From NCBI GenBank assembly GCA_016712865.1, contig JADJQH010000002.1:806001-870000 (forward strand): a DNA stretch of 64,000 nucleotides. The letters run 5' to 3'. The stretch is from Dokdonella sp. GTDB taxonomy: Bacteria > Pseudomonadota > Gammaproteobacteria > Xanthomonadales > Rhodanobacteraceae. The position numbers were made by a program, and so were the translations under genes. This document shows positions 63,796-64,000 of this stretch, in pieces (position 1 is the first letter of the stretch; each line of letters opens with the position of its first letter). The notes beneath the pieces are model-generated. The model did no database searches. It had not been told where the DNA came from and was given only the letters and a program-made list of their open reading frames with translations.

Positions 63796-64000
63796 AGCTT
63801 GCTCGGCTGCACCTTCCCTCTCTCGTAGAGCCGAGCTTACTCGGCTGCACCTCTCCGCCCTCGTAGAGCCGAGCTTGCTCGGCTGCACCTTCCCTCTCTC
63901 GTAGAGCCGAGCTTGCTCGGCTGCACCTCTCCAACCTCGTAGAGCCGAGCTTGCTCGGCTGCATCTCTCCGCCCTTGTAGAGCCGAGCTTGCTCGGCTGC
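63796..64000. repeat. Tandem 38-bp-period REP array running off the right edge
   Basis: The unit GTAGAGCCGAGCTTGCTCGG starts at 63825, 63863, 63901, 63939 and 63977, exactly 38 bp apart, after a partial unit at 63796. Linkers alternate between CTTCCCTCTCTC and CTCTCCRMCCTC types. The palindrome GCCGAGCTTGCTCGGC is the same as in the 42622 array. The array is not CRISPR-like in spacer length or diversity. Confidence 0.85.

Noticed and set aside
63796-64000. CRISPR array
   Set aside because: Non-repeat segments are only about 12-18 bp and fall into two recurring types; the repeat is a REP palindrome.

Overview
The window is a high-GC (roughly 63-65% by eye) bacterial chromosome segment with dense, mostly ordinary housekeeping genes. 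I infer a gammaproteobacterium of the Lysobacterales (Xanthomonadales) type. The basis is protein style, a CysB-like regulator beside the sulfur genes, a tRNA-Gly(CCC) very like E. coli glyU, and many REP-like dispersed palindromes. No phage, insertion sequence, plasmid or CRISPR genes are visible.

Positions 1-12122 form a respiratory block and are the most unusual part. A minus-strand cluster reads from about 9675 down past position 1: a 51-aa membrane peptide, a CuA subunit II, a heme-copper oxidase (HCO) subunit I whose active-site tyrosine position is Gln, ctaB, an SCO/SenC protein, a diheme cytochrome b fused to 2x[4Fe-4S] and an MvhD-like domain, a small membrane-anchored protein, a second HCO-like subunit lacking the helix VII His-His pair, and a second diheme cytochrome b fused to a 2Fe-2S ferredoxin and an FAD/NAD(P) reductase. 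The last gene runs off the left edge. From the second half of the cluster on, genes are joined by 4-bp ATGA overlaps. A perfect TTGAC-N4-GTCAA dyad (DNR/NNR/FNR type) lies upstream at 9756-9769. ctaA, a second SCO gene and a DUF420 gene follow on the right. My reading is an NO-reductase-like (sNOR-like) oxidase plus an apparently undescribed membrane complex wiring NAD(P)H and low-potential Fe-S centres to b hemes.

Positions 12157-20607 hold metF, asnB with a terminator hairpin in its leader, a DUF4124-like secreted protein, ilvE, a two-component pair whose kinase has a one-base frameshift, rimK and tRNA-Gly. Positions 20867-31582 hold a large FecR/DUF6600 protein, thiS-thiG-trmB, an SLC13 carrier, a BlaI/BlaR1-like pair, a Rieske ferredoxin, a small membrane protein and an EamA exporter.

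Positions 31798-51534 are rich in export systems: a MacAB-like ABC system (adaptor, ATPase, two permeases), an RND pump with its lipoprotein adaptor, and a MarR-EmrA-EmrB set. Between them lie an FAH-family hydrolase, mscL, an M28 peptidase, a GAF-GAF-GGDEF-EAL protein and a SpoU/TrmH methyltransferase.

Positions 51822-63775 hold a macrodomain protein, a NYN/OST-HTH protein and a nearly complete assimilatory sulfate pathway: cysJ-cysI-cysH, a fused ATP sulfurylase/APS kinase, cysB (divergent), cysG and cysK. Together these take sulfate to cysteine.

Intergenic gaps carry several repeat families: a palindromic ~105-115-bp element in three copies, two MITE-like elements with long inverted ends, a REP-like pair, and two tandem arrays (82-84-bp period at 42622-42980; 38-bp period from 63796 to the right edge).
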